NCBI GenBank assembly: GCA_023014335.1 | Contig: JAECYW010000003.1 | Span: 310,001-374,000 of the forward strand | DNA from: Galerina marginata | Taxonomy: Eukaryota > Basidiomycota > Agaricomycetes > Agaricales > Galerinaceae | Direction: 5' to 3' | Length of the DNA stretch: 64,000 nt | Shown here: positions 11,302 through 23,556 of the stretch, piece by piece | Numbering within the stretch: the stretch's first letter is position 1 | Layout of the letters: every line of letters begins with the position of its first letter | Notes under the pieces: generated by a model | Told to the model about the DNA's origin: nothing | What the model saw: only the letters and a program-made list of their open reading frames with translations | The model's database searches: none | Made by a program: the position numbers and the translations under genes

Positions 11302-12274
11302 ATGTCTACCAACTCCAGAAAACTCAAGTTCTCCGCCAACGGACTCGAAAAAGAAGTTACCCTGTTGTTAACGTTCACGCCTCCCGCTGCTGGGAAGCCA
11401 TACGAAGACGTATTCCCGACCTGCTGGAGTAAGTTTGATGTTCTAAAATGCGTGCTCGACGTTCATTCCTGAACTTGTTTCTGCAGAGGTCATTACCCTG
11501 AAGAAGGGCGGTCCCACTGGGGCTCAGGTCGAATTCACAGCTAACACTGCATTCGCCGCACCCCAGGTATTGAATATATATCATGGATTGGGGCCTGAAT
11601 TAATTAATTATGAATTGGCAGATCGACGACGGAAATTTGGTCACTGCGACTTCCTCTGCTCTTTGCGGCGTGAGTCGCTTAATTCGAGGTCTTCAAGGAC
11701 GCTATCAACTAATGCTCGGAAAAACAGACTGGCCAGAAGTGCTCCATCGTCGACGACGGCGTTGTCACACCCGCGGTCCCTGGCGATGCAGGTTATCTTA
11801 TCTGCACGAACGCGACTGCCGCGGCGACGGACATAGCAGTCGTGAGTCATTATCATTTTGCATGGCCACTTACTGGATTCTCACATCGTTGTTTCACTCC
11901 AGGGATTTTCTGACGCTACTGGCGGTGACGTCGAACCTGCTCTTGTTTGGGAAAATGTCGCGTAAGTTCTTCCGTCATTCTTCGGTGTCCTTGATTTACC
12001 AAGCTGCATTTTCAGTGTTAAATCCCGAGTTAGGGCTCAATTCACCCCGTTTTTGGAAATCTACGCGACTGACGATTATCAAGGTGGGTTATATTATTCA
12101 CTCTGGTATGCTGGCGCAGTGACTGAAGTCGTTTATTCAGAGACCCAAATGCTCAGAGGTGCCGTCGAAAGCCCGTTGCTCTGGAAGAAAAACCTCCAGA
12201 CCCTCAATAAGCAGACCACTATGTCGGTTAGCGTTGACGGAATCACGGGAGAAATTCTCATCAAAGATGCTTAA
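11302..12274 (+). CDS. 209-aa protein of unknown function, paralogue 1 of 3
   Basis: Seven exons: 11302-11428, 11487-11566, 11622-11669, 11728-11841, 11903-11961, 12016-12083 and 12141-12274. All introns are GT-AG (about 53-61 nt) and in phase, giving 209 aa. I do not recognise the family. It has no signal peptide, no membrane segment and few charged clusters. It alternates hydrophobic and polar residues (LTFTPPAAGKPYED, VITLKKGGPTGAQVEF, MSVSVDGITGEILIKDA), suggesting a small mostly beta-strand cytosolic fold. Exon count, sizes and phases are identical in copies 2 and 3. The start follows a conserved promoter region and leader. The ALCG-TGQKCS junction could alternatively use an AG nine bases later, dropping three residues. 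Confidence 0.85.
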
Positions 12275-15200
12275 ATATAATACCTGATCTATCGCCTCTC
12301 GAATGAAATTTGCAGTATCTTGAACGGTGTAGAAATTATGTAAAAACATCTTATGTTTGCTCTTGACAATATTACTTGCTTGTAAGCAGTTCACGTTCGC
12401 GCTCTCGTCTTCTTTCTAACGCGTTAGGGCTTACCACACGATTGCTTTTGACACGACAAACGGCGACTCGCATGGCTCTGGATTTGCCTGCCCCTAGGAA
12501 TCGCTACATTTTTCCTGCAATCCTTGGGTTTATTTTCCCATGTTGGAGGTCATAGAATTTGAGCAGCCTTCTGAGTCCTTAAGCTGGCCAGGCTATGCGC
12601 TCGGCGAGTCACCGAATGCGTGCGAAATTCAGGCGGTCCGGCTCAGTGATCAGCGTGGAAAGATCTGGGTGCTGTTGATCTTCAACGACGACGACGCCTG
12701 GTTCATCGTATTCGGGCTTGTTATCCTTCGTCGGGCTCGAATCTTGGCTTGTTTGTCTCTTTCTACTGCTGCGGTCCTCATGCCGCCCTAGGCTCATCAC
12801 TTACAGGAACCACGCATCCTGGACTCGGTGGTCATCAGTACGACGATAAAAAGAGCCACTTTTTGAGTTTCAGCCCTTGCCAATGATTCAGATCTTTAAC
12901 TCAACCAGCATTGTTGGGAACCTGTCGAATCCGTATCCTAGCCAACGAATCGGGATCACCGAATGCTCAGTGGGAAGTTGCAGGAAACGGGAAGGCACCA
13001 AGCCAGTGGAGCTTCGTGCGCCAGAAGTCGTACTCGATGTGCATAAATCTGCCTCATGCAGTGCATTCTGCTGCCAGCCTTGCCAGAGTTGCTCATAAGG
13101 TTCGTCGTACCTATGTAATCCTGGGTTCATTACCTCCCTTAACCTTGTCCGTCAGCGGTTCAGTTCTTCAATCGAGATGCCCATATCAAACGTGATGTCC
13201 AAGGAATGGAAACCACAACCAAACGCTCGGAATGTAGCTTGGACGAACTTATACGCATTACTGGTGAGTGCGAATGTTGTACTTTCCTACCTACAATATC
13301 AAGATGTTTTCAGTTCTGAGGACACCTTTTGCGTTGACTACTAGGACTCGACTTCACCGTTTCAACGAAAGATTCTTAGCCTACCGGCTCATTGAACTCC
13401 TATTCCAACCCATTTTTCCACTGATTCTTGTCGTAACCTGATTGCGTCTGTTCAGCCCTGAATGGTCAGTCAGTTTTTTACTTACACCGCTGCTGGTGTA
13501 CTCATAGAAAAATTGTTCCAGATGCCACGCATGCATGGTTTCAATTAAGAAGGTCCGTTATTTGCGTTTCGTTCCTCCCCATTTGTCGGAGGTTTGAATA
13601 TTTTGTGCATGTATCCGTGTTTTCGTCTTCATTTTCGTTGGGATACACGTATTCCTCCAACTTCCAAACGCCGATGACAATCCCGGAACCACTTCGCGGG
13701 TATTCTGCGCATACTCACAGCCGTTCTCATCTTGTTATGCCAGTTACGCTTCATCTGAAGCTCTGGCTGTTGGGCTGTTTCGATCTGCTGGACCACAATG
13801 TGGTTCCGTGTCGAGTCGCGGCTTTTTTACTAGTCGTCGCCATTGAATCCTTCGCAGTACAATGTCCATCCTTTCCAGTCTTTCTTGTCGACGCTTTCTT
13901 GCCTTCGTTCCAGTTCTAGGACATTTTCTTCTTGTTCGAGGATGCGCTCTTTGACGCCAAATAGCCCTGGTAGGCGACAACTTCCCCTCTAACTACTCGT
14001 TTCGCTAATAATGTTACACACAGATATTAATATGACTCACTGGCCTCGAGCGGGTCGTTCTTCACGCATATATCCACGCTTAAGTTCGATGTTTTCATAG
14101 TTTTCCCCGTTCCATTTCTTCCTCTTCCACCTAACCCAAAAAGCCGATGTCAATCCTGGAACCGCTTTCCAGGAGTATTCGCATATCCAACCCCGATTGT
14201 CGGTGACATGCGATCCTCATTTCACGCGACGCTGTGGTTATCGTGTAGCCAGAAAGTTCCTCGTGTGGTTCCACGTTGCATTGGGCTGTCTTGGTGTTAT
14301 CAAGTCTTTTCTCTCCCCTTCTCTGTGTCGGTTTTGCAGCCGTCCTCAAACCCACTGCATTCTGAGTATGAGGAATCAGGTCTTCTAGATTCTACCAAGT
14401 AAGCGATAATCTTTCCTCTCAAAAGTTCGTCCCTAATAAGATATCGTCCAGCCCAGATACGATTCTTGAACCGATCTTCCCGATTAGTCGAAGATTATTT
14501 CGGCCTTCAACAGTGAGACATGTGCGTGCTTCCTCCTTTTTCACTGAGACAAAGGCATTCAGAACACGACTAGTGAGAGGACGCTTATCGATCCCTCGAA
14601 CTACCCATCCTATTTTATGGGTTACTCTGGAGAAAATAATTCTGTGCGTTTTTTTACTTTCGTGGTCGCGTTTTTGTGCATATATCCGTGTTTTCGGTCG
14701 ATTCATTTCCTGCCCAAAGCAAATGGTCGATGCATATCCTGGAACCACTTTTGGGCATTGTGCAGATATACAACCCCGATCATGAAGTCGCGCTGTTCAA
14801 ATGTTCTTTTACACGACCCTGGGGGGTGTATTAAGTCTTGTCTGTGACCCTGGTGGCTCCATGTTGCATTGGGTCTGGCTTCTTTGATTTTATCTGTTCC
14901 CTTTTTTCCCTTTCTCCGACTCGGTTTTTCTGCCTCGCTCGGCGGATTTTTTCGGCCTTCAGTGGTTGAACTGTGTGGCCGTACCTTCCCACTTCACTTA
15001 GATGATTTGACAATGCAACTAGTGGCAAAACGCATGTCGATTCGCATTTATTGCTTTCTTCTGTCTGACAGTCCTCTCGTGAGCCATCGCCCACTGATTG
15101 TCCTGTTAAATTCCGTCTTCTCTTTATTTTTCTTCCCTCTACTCCTCTGCTCGTTTGCCAACCATGCCCGTCCTGCAACCACTTCATCTGATACGAGCAT

Positions 15201-18063
15201 ACACCACCGTGGATGTCCATGTGGGGCGCTATTTGCCTCACGTTACCTTCTGGTTGTTGTCGTCAAACCAAAGATGATGTGGTTGCTAGTTCGGCCCTTT
15301 GGCTCCTCACCTTATGAGTGGGCGTTGACAATTTATCCCGTTTACAGTTCGCATATTATCTATCGTTCTAGCACCTGAAAAGAAATGCAAGAAAATAATG
15401 GGGATGACTCTCAAGGTGCGTTTTCGTCTTTGTTTGACGTATTTTCTAATTTGTCTCGATCCGAGTAGATTGATTTTATGGTATGTGACCCCGTCCCAAA
15501 TCGCCTATAGTGTACTCAGTACAGGAGATACAATGCACTGTGCCGCTTTCCTGCCGTCAAAATATTCCTCCTTCGGAGGTATGGAACGTTGGACAATTCT
15601 TCTATACGTGTATGCGTACATTATATTTTGCCTGTTTCAAAATTGTACCGGTCTCGTCTCCTCCCCCTCTCTTGGCCAAATTTTCAGACACGCACTTCTA
15701 ATCACCTCCCCTCTTCTAACTCGCAGCTGCTATACCCCTGTATGCATTAAAATTCAGGTCTGCAATTGCGATAATCTTAGAGCGGTGGTAGCTGCGTGTC
15801 AATAGAGAATCGTTAGATTAATACATGGGAGACGAATAGAATATTAAATGTTTATCCCTTAAACAAGTCTGTTCCACTTCAATACTTGTACTACTGCATC
15901 TTCATCCAATGAACCAACAAATCAGAAGTAAAAATCCTAGAACTACCCCGGTGGAAAGGAAGCAAGAATCGCGCCCAGTCAAACGATCTCCTCACGTTAA
16001 ACACTGCTTTCGGTCCTCAATGCTTTATATCTACCTAATCATTCTACGGACTCAGTCGCGAAGGAGAGCTTATTCGAGCTATGTGGTTGAGAAGGAAACG
16101 AAAATTCTGGCGAAGCGAACTTGAACGGGCTGGGTGTAGCGGACCGAGCCGCCGGGATGCTTAGTCAATGTTCGCCGTCAACGTGTCAGCGGTGCCTCAA
16201 CGTCGGTATGAACAACGGCGACTGGTCTTCCATCGGTGGGTCTCCCACCTTTGCCGTTGTCGACGCAGCTCTGCAACTCCCCTCTCGATATCGCTGAATG
16301 CCCCTAGAAATGACTCGCAGGCTCACCTCCATGATCGCCGACACGATTAGATCTAACTCGCGCTATCGCATCCACCGCCATTGAATGCTTCCCTACGTCC
16401 ACCACCCCGACGAGGATGGCATTCCTTGATGCAAATATAGTTGGACCGTAGAAAATCGTAATCGTAGGGCTGTCTATCACCACGAAACTCGTCGATCAAG
16501 CTGCCGGTGCCATCCTTCACCACCTCCTTCCCGCTGTTGGTGCCATCTGCCTCGAACGACAATGAATCGGCGCAACCCTCCAACATCCTTCGGGTCAACG
16601 CGCCTCCTGGTTTTCTTCATTGTCGTTGATGAGGTTCCGCAGCGCTATCGCTCGCCACTATAGAGCCTAGGGAACTCGCCCTCATCATCGGCCAGTTGTA
16701 CTTCTAGAGGCACCACGACGCTGTTTCATGTTCATTATGAAGCTATGCCTCAATTTCTAAGGTGGAATTAACTTAATAGCGCCTAGATGTCGGCCGAACG
16801 AATGGTACCGGTACTGGTAAGTGTCCGCGTCAATGTTTTTGTCGTACTTTCTACCATCCTATTTCTGAAGATCCAGACTGTTGCGCGGACGATGATATGT
16901 ACGTGCAATATCGAGAATATCAAGGACTTTTCGACTTCCAGGAGAAACTCACGGTTAATCGCAGTCGCATCGTGCCAGATCACTTCAACCGATCTCCACT
17001 CTAGGTGGCTTTGTGAATGGTATGTATGCATATGAACTCAAACGCATAGTTACATTGGGCTCATGACTGGTTCCACAGGCGCGTTGTGAGCTCGATCACG
17101 GGCGACGCCGTCGTCGACCTCCTCTTGGTACTGCTCGTTTCCTGAGCGACGAGGGAAAATTAAATCTTTCTAGGTCCCCTTCAAGTTGTCGGCGGTGGGA
17201 TTCTCCGACTTTCGTGAACGTGAGCCTTGTTCTTCCAGCTTTTATCCACTTTTTGTCTTCTACCCCGTCTACTATTACACTATTCTTCATTCTCCTGCCT
17301 TTCCAACGCATTCATTTGCATGAGAGTAAAACACCGCGTCCAGCCACGGACGACCGTCGCGAAGTTTTTGTCTAACCGCCCATCTTGTCTTTGTGATGAT
17401 GCTTTCATTTCACAGACAATACGGTCGTCAGCCACTCGCAAATAAATTCGTCGGCGGTGGTTCTTCGCTCATGGTGTACCACTGAGGAGGATTTCTGCAT
17501 ATATGCTATCTAACCTTTCATCCCCGGTACCGTCTTGGTTTATATTTCGCTTTGATACCGCCATTCTCGTGTCTTTCCCCCTCTGACCTTTCGCTTCGTT
17601 TCCCATCCTCTCTGACTTCCAGCTAGTCCGCGTTCGTCAAGACCAACTATGTAATTCCAGATAAGTGAGACATCCCCCATCACTCCTTTATCTTCGTAAC
17701 GGCACCGCTAATAATAATCTCCACCAGCCAACGGATTTTTAGAGCTTACTTGAGTATTACCTGATCTTTCCTTGGATCAACCACATCTATTGGCTCTATG
17801 ACGTTTGCGGCAGCTTAAACATTGGTGTCGATGTGGATTCACTTGGTGCTTTCTCTTTCGTCCCGGTTTGATTAGGAATTTCTCCGAGGTTCGTAGGGTT
17901 TTTCCTGGGCGTGCATGTGTGTTTTCTCTTCGTTTTGCGGTTTATTGCTTGGCTATCAAAAACCTCTTTCGCCTTTCTTCAAACCTTCCGTTTTATGATT
18001 GTCATCTCGCTCATCAACTTCGCCTTCTTCTCGCTTATTTTTCGCGATTCTCCACTGTTTATT
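12275..18063. repeat. Spacer block A: decayed segmental repeat
   Basis: This 5.8-kb stretch aligns in order with 23.6-28.0 kb, and parts align with 29.4-32.5 kb. Landmarks: GATCAGCGTGGAAAGATCTG (12.65/23.76 kb), the CTGGAACCACTTTTGGGCATTG block (14.74/25.14, diverged at 29.60 kb), CGCCGTCAACGTGTCAGC (16.18/26.16/30.89 kb) and GAATGGTACCGGTACTG (16.80/26.81/31.47 kb). It is littered with splice-like GTAAGT sites and short open stretches, but every candidate frame is broken in at least one copy. At 16.9-17.0 kb, for example, an otherwise open stretch carries an in-frame TAG absent from the 27.0-kb copy. I read it as one or more decayed multi-exon genes, not as active coding sequence. Confidence 0.6.
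18057..18063. repeat. Left 7-bp target duplication (GTTTATT)
   Basis: GTTTATT directly precedes the CCCAGTG end of the 2.8-kb element and is repeated directly after its other end at 20880-20886. The unoccupied paralogous locus at 32.48-32.49 kb has GTTTATT once, followed by the same TGCCAATGCCGCCC. Confidence 0.9.
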
Positions 18064-18724
18064 CCCAGTGAGAAACGCCTCGAGCGAGATTGGGTGCAAT
18101 CGAGTTAAATCGAGTTAGTTCTCATGCCCTCGATTACGCGGTCAGAATTTCGAGCGCCCTCGAGTACTTTCTGACACTTATTTCTTGGCATCTCTGGGCA
18201 TCACCTTTTTTCAAATCAGACTTGGAATTTGGCGTATAAATGTGCTGACAAACTCGGTAAAGTTTCTTCAAGAATTCCTAAGTTCGACTCGTTCCTTTGC
18301 CACGTACCACCACCTTCACTTCTGCGAACGCCTCCTGCCTCGACTTTTTCCCGCCTCGACTGCGTCCTGTCGATGTCTTATCACCTTCCCTCCGTCGTAT
18401 AAGCTCTTTCAATTGTAAGCAACTAGCTCTCTTTCCTTCTAGCCGACAGCCAGCGAGCACGACGGCAAATACTGGGGTCGATGGGTACGTCTACAAGGCA
18501 TGTCTCTCAGACTCGATTCTTACTAATACGGTGCACAGACATCTTTCCACCACATTCAAGGTATATTCTCCGCGCCCACGGCATCTACCAAACTACAAGG
18601 TATGTTGTTTAAATTTGGCTCGCTTTCTCTCTGTTGATTGCGCGGCCAACTCATTATAGTGCAAAAGCTACAGGCCTATGGCCGACATGGGAAGGGTTTG
18701 AGGAGAAGAGACGTGAATATGGTA

Positions 18725-19524
18725 TGGCACATATATTGTAAAATAATTCTGTCTTTCTCCGTGCACGTTTTGGCCCAAGTTTCTCTCATGTTCTTTTGAC
18801 AAAAAATTTTCACGCAGGTTGGAAGGACGCGCTTTTTTTGCACAGGTTTGGTTTTTTAAATCTCAGATTGATTTTTGGCTTGTAGCTGTCAGTCGGTCCT
18901 TGAATCCAACGGGGTGGAAAATCTTCAAGTTGCCCGACCCTATTGTTCAAACTCGTAAAGTGCAGTCGGCTAAATTATAGTTTTAAGACATTCATTCGAT
19001 GGTTTTCATTTGCCCTCAAGTTCATATCCAGTGTCAGGAACACTGATAACTCTCAAGTTATGTCCTTGTTTTCGAGGTAAGTAGCCATCACTCCTATTAA
19101 GGTAATAAGTTCTAAAAACAGCTATCCTCCCGATTCCCAACATCTGAGTAATTGCCATTGGGGATTTTTCATTCCACTGTAATTGCTGAATTTATTTGTA
19201 TCTATCTCCCTGAAGGCTATTCTTGTGCTTATATTTCTCTACGCTCCTCTGCATGTCATACCAACCAAGGGACTAACGGGCATGACATTCACCTGGATTC
19301 ACTGTCACTACTTGTATTCCGAGGATTTAGGAATTTAATCTCAGATTAATTGTCTTCTGCTTCCGACTTACGCAATACCGGCAAAGGTGCGTCATTTTTT
19401 TCAGTGAGCACCCTAACTTGCGTGTTTTATTTTACAAGGTGCGTGAAATTTGTAAATTTAGACTGAACGTGCGTGAAAATAGGCCAACATGTGTAGTCCG
19501 AATTATTTTACAATATATGTGCCA
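18725..19524. mobile_element. 0.8-kb MITE copy 1 (TA target site)
   Basis: Ends are TGGCACATATATTGTAAAAT and its inverted copy ATTTTACAATATATGTGCCA, flanked on both sides by TA (18723-18724 and 19525-19526). It has no coding capacity. TA duplications and simple terminal repeats point to a Tc1/mariner-like non-autonomous element. It is nested in the 2.8-kb element. Confidence 0.75.
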
Positions 19525-19544
19525 TAATATGGATACTGTCTGTA

Positions 19545-20367
19545 TGGGCTATATATTGTAAAATAATTCAGCCTTTCCCCGCGCACGTTCTACCCCCGGT
19601 TTCTCGCATGTTCTTACAATGATTTTTTTTTACGCAAGTTGCAAGGGGGTACTTTTTACACAGGTTTGGTTCTTTTGAATCTCAGATTCAATTTCCCGCC
19701 GGTACCTGCCTGTCGGTACTTGAATGAAATGGGGTGAGAAATATGCTCCACAATAACCTCTACCCTGCTGTTCAGACTCGTAAAGTGCAAGCTCTGAGAT
19801 TATAGTTCTAAGGCATTCATTCTAGAGCTTTCATTTAATTACAGGCCCAAATCCAGTGACAGAAATACCGAAAATCTTCAAGTTATACCTTGGTCTTCCG
19901 AAATAGCAATCACTCCTATTGAGGCAACTAATTCTTAAAAAGGTTGTCCCTCTGATTCCCGCGTCGGCCAACAACTGAGCAACTGCCGTCGGTCGGGGTT
20001 TCCCATTCCGCCTTCGTTTCTGAATTTGTTTGTACTTCTCTGGAGGCCCTTCTCGTGCGTCCATTTCTTCACCCACTCATACAGCGCCAAGCTGGGGAAG
20101 TAATGGCCATGGCGCTCACTTCTCACTTGGAGCGACTGCCGCTGGTGCCTTGACTTGCATTCCAAGGACTTGACTATTTAATCTCAGATTGAATTACGCG
20201 CGATTCCGACTTACGCAAATGCAGGTGAAGGTGTGTCATATTTTTGGAAAGTAGCCTAACCTGTGTGTTTTATTTTGCAAGGTGCGCGAAAGTTGTAAAA
20301 TTAGACTGAACATGCGTGAAAATGTGCCAACGTGTGTAATTTGAATTATTTTACAATATATGTGCCA
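19545..20367. mobile_element. 0.8-kb MITE copy 2 (TA target site)
   Basis: A diverged sibling of the element just upstream, in the same orientation and 20 bp away. It starts TGGGCTATATATTGTAAAAT, ends ATTTTACAATATATGTGCCA and is flanked by TA. Internal landmarks are shared, for example CAGACTCGTAAAGTGCAA versus CAAACTCGTAAAGTGCAG. Divergence between the two copies is considerable, so they did not arise by very recent tandem duplication. Confidence 0.75.
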
Positions 20368-20879
20368 TATGTCTGAGAGGCCTGGTCACATCCAGTAAGT
20401 GAGCCTTGTCATCGTTTTTGTGCCTCCTGCTGATGGCTTTCTAATAGGCTGTCAGTCCGAAGTATAATCGTGGAAAGGGTTAGTTACAGACGTCGGAGTC
20501 CTTGTCTTAGTGCGGTAGCTAGTAGCTAGATAGCATCACTTATCTTAGTTTACATGAATACACTCTGTTTCACGCGATTTCACTACATTGCAATTGAGCA
20601 GTATTGATTGGGATCGAGAGAATTCGAGCAGCATTGGGATCTACCGCGCTCGAACGCGCTCGAGGGCACCCGATGAGCGGTCTAAATATGCTTGATGAAA
20701 TAGAGCCAATTCGAGTGAAATAGAGTGTGCACAAATTCACTCGATATCACACGAGCCTACTGGATCTGACTCGAGAAATTATCGAGTGATTCTCATTTTT
20801 TATGATGAGATCGAGTATGATCGAGTGAATCGAAATCACTCGATTCTGCTTGATCCCACTCGAGGCGTTTCTCACTGGG

Positions 20880-22590
20880 GTTTATTTGCCAATGCCGCCC
20901 ATCCCGAAACCACTTCATCCTGATGCAAGCCTACACATCCAGGAGGACCCTGTGAAGCCAGAGTTGGCGCACATTACTTTCTGGTTGTCTTGGCGAGCTC
21001 AAGTTAAAGGATGGCTTGGTTTCTAATTCGGAAACCGGCTCCACCCTCCAAGTAACGCTTTGAGGATTTTTCCCGTTTGAAGTTTTCGTCTCACCTCTGG
21101 ATTGTTGGATGGATTTCCGAGAGGCGGTATTTGCCATATTTACATTAAATGCTTTGCCGGTACGAGCGCCACTACCACCACCTCTGACTGATCTCTGCAC
21201 TTTCCCAGTGAATAATCTCGCTGAACGCGAGTTCAAACTTCGAACTCAAACCGCCTCCGTGCCTTATCGCCCGCGACCACTCCCTTCTACACCTCCGCTG
21301 GAGACTTCCGCTAGTAGCTTGGGAACTGCCAGAAGCACGCAGGAGAAAATCGTAGAACAATGACTTCGTCAATTCGCCACCACACAATTGTGATGTTGAT
21401 CGATATAGATCCCCTTTCTGCCCCCCAAGCTCGCTGAATGAGGCGGGAAAACGGAATGAGAGAATTAAGGTATATATGTTACTTTAGCGACTATTTCACG
21501 CACTTGTCTACACCTTCAATTTTAAACGCCATCTTTCCCGGTTCACCGTGAATTCGGGAACCGGGTTCATGGTCCTTGACAGATTAAAAGAGAAGGTCTG
21601 CGTGGTTCTCCTGCCTCTGCATTTGCCAGAATGATCGTCCTCGCCATCGTCAATCCTGTTGGTTCGTTAATCGAAGGCAATGGACTGAATCCTTCCTTTC
21701 GCGACTTTCACGGCAAACGAGGCTGAGCGGACGTGGTACGCCCAAGTCGTCGTACATGTGGCTCAGGGTGAGTGCATGCTAAGATCGGTCCGTTATCTTT
21801 CATGTCTATTCAGCTTTCCTTAACACCTTATATGTGTTTGTTTTGCTAGGAATTCGGCGAACATCGTATCTCAGAATTGCATAACGGGTACGTCGTATGC
21901 GAGGCTTGGGGTTGTGCTCCTGTTAAAGCGATTTTTCGGGCGAAGTTGGGGGTCGAACCTCGGAGACGTGATTTGGCGATCAGTCTAAACATAACGCGCC
22001 GATCATGACGCTCAGTCCCCGCATTCTGTTCGCATGCCTTCCCCGCAATCAACAGAAAACATCCATTTCTTTTGGTTTCTCTACGGCTGCGAGTTCACTG
22101 TCATCGGAAGTTTCACGTCTCCGATGGCTGTTGGTCCTGGTAGTGACCCATGACATCGCCCAATGGGTTTAGTCACTGTCACGGTGCTTTCTTTCCATGA
22201 AGACAACGATGTGAAGAATTCTCAGAGCACAAAACACAAGGGGCGATTGAACAAGCATTCAATGGGAATCCAGGTAAATGACAGGTTGGTCTCTGCCAGT
22301 GAGGTCGATAAATCGGACAAACACATTCTTAGAGTCCAAATCCGCCACCTTCGGCGTCGTTCCAGGGTAATTTATGTTTTTAGAAAATGAAATAATTCTA
22401 TCTCCGATTCAAGGGCCAACCGCGGACAAGAAACAGTGACAGGAAAAATGAAAGCACCGAACTCCCAATATGGCTTCTGGTCCTGGTTTAAAGGTATTTA
22501 AGCCCTCCGTAATCACAGCTTTTCAACAGACACCAACCGCGTCTTTCAGCTTTTCATACTCATTGAACAACACCCTCGACTTGACTTAAC
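20880..22590. repeat. Spacer continuation and conserved upstream region of gene copy 2
   Basis: 20887-21420 matches 32.49-33.03 kb (CCAATGCCGCCCATCCCGAA; GAATTGTGATGTTGATCG). 21850-22590 matches 10.5-11.3 kb and 33.6-34.3 kb and carries the shared promoter-proximal sequence. No independent gene is seen. Some open frames start with an attractive ATG (MPPIPKPLHP at 20892) but run into stops. Confidence 0.55.
22495..22502 (+). promoter_or_regulatory. TATA-like box of 209-aa gene copy 2
   Basis: TATTTAAG 96 bp before the ATG, in the same context and nearly the same distance as in copies 1 and 3. Confidence 0.6.
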
Positions 22591-23556
22591 ATGGCTACCA
22601 ACTCCAGGAAACTCAGGTTTACCGCCAATGGACTTGACAAAGAAATCACCCTCTTGTTGACCTTCACGCCTCCCGCCGCTGGGAAGCCTTACGAAGACGT
22701 ATTCCCGACCTGCTGGCGTAAGTTTTACGTTCTACAATGCGCGCATGGCATCGTTTAATTGAATGTGTAGAGGTCATTACCTTGAAGAAGGGCGGACCCA
22801 CTGAAGCTCACGTCGAATATACGGCTAACACTGCATTCGCTTCGCCCCAGGTATTTATTAAACGCGTACCATTGATTTACTCTAGCCTTTGATTAATTAT
22901 AAACTGGCAGATCGACGACGGGAATTTAGTTACTGCGACTTCCTCCGCTCTTTGCGGCGTAAGATCTTCATTGTCTTCGTCGACTGGACCAGCTAATGCT
23001 CGGAAAAATAGACTGGCCAGAAGTGCTCCATCATCGATGATGGCGTTGTCACGCCTGCAGTCCCTGGAGACGCAGGATATCTTATCTGCACTAACGAGAC
23101 CACTACGGCGACAGACATAGCAGTCGTAAGTCTTTGTCGTTTTGCCAGGGTACTGGTTAAGTACTCACCGTGTTGTCTCTTTCCAGGGATTTTCTGATGC
23201 TAGTGGCGGCGATGTCGAAGCTGTTCTTGTTTGGGAGAAGGTCGCGTGAGTTCTTCTGTCATTCTCAAATGTATTTAGTTTACCAAGCTCCATTTTTCAG
23301 TGTTAAATCCAGAGTTAGGGCTCAATTCACCCCGTTTATGGAAATCTACGCCACTAACGATTATCAAGGTGTGTTATATTTTACTCCTGGATGCTCACAC
23401 ACAAACTGAAGCTTTTTTCCAGAGACTGAAGTGCTCCGAGGCGCTGTCGAAAGCCCGCTGCTTTGGAAGAAGAACCTCCAGACTCTCAATAAGCAAACGA
23501 CTATGTCGGTTAGCGTCGACGGAAACACAGGAGAAATTCTCATCAAGGATGCTTAA
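22591..23556 (+). CDS. 209-aa protein of unknown function, paralogue 2 of 3
   Basis: Exons 22591-22717, 22771-22850, 22911-22958, 23012-23125, 23187-23245, 23301-23368 and 23423-23556 have exactly the same lengths and phases as copy 1, giving 209 aa. It is the most diverged of the three: it starts MATNSRKLRFTANGL instead of MSTNSRKLKFSANGL and has Q for K at the first splice junction. All seven exons remain open and splice sites are intact, while the introns differ much more than the exons. The family is not recognised; there are no targeting signals or membrane segments. The gene is likely functional. Confidence 0.85.

Larger units (their letters stand above)
18064..20879. mobile_element. 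2.8-kb DNA transposon-like element, 7-bp TSD, CTCGA-rich ends
   Basis: It begins CCCAGTGAGAAACGCCTCGAG and ends with the exact reverse complement, so the terminal inverted repeat is at least 21 bp. It is flanked by GTTTATT on both sides. The first ~110 bp and last ~290 bp are packed with CTCGA/TCGAG motifs in both orientations, as for subterminal transposase-binding repeats. No transposase frame is visible, so the copy looks non-autonomous. CAGTG-type ends with dense subterminal repeats recall hAT elements, but those usually make 8-bp duplications; 7 bp leaves the superfamily open. Two smaller TA-flanked elements are nested inside. The uninterrupted paralogue near 32.49 kb shows the insertion is younger than the segmental duplication. 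Confidence 0.85.
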
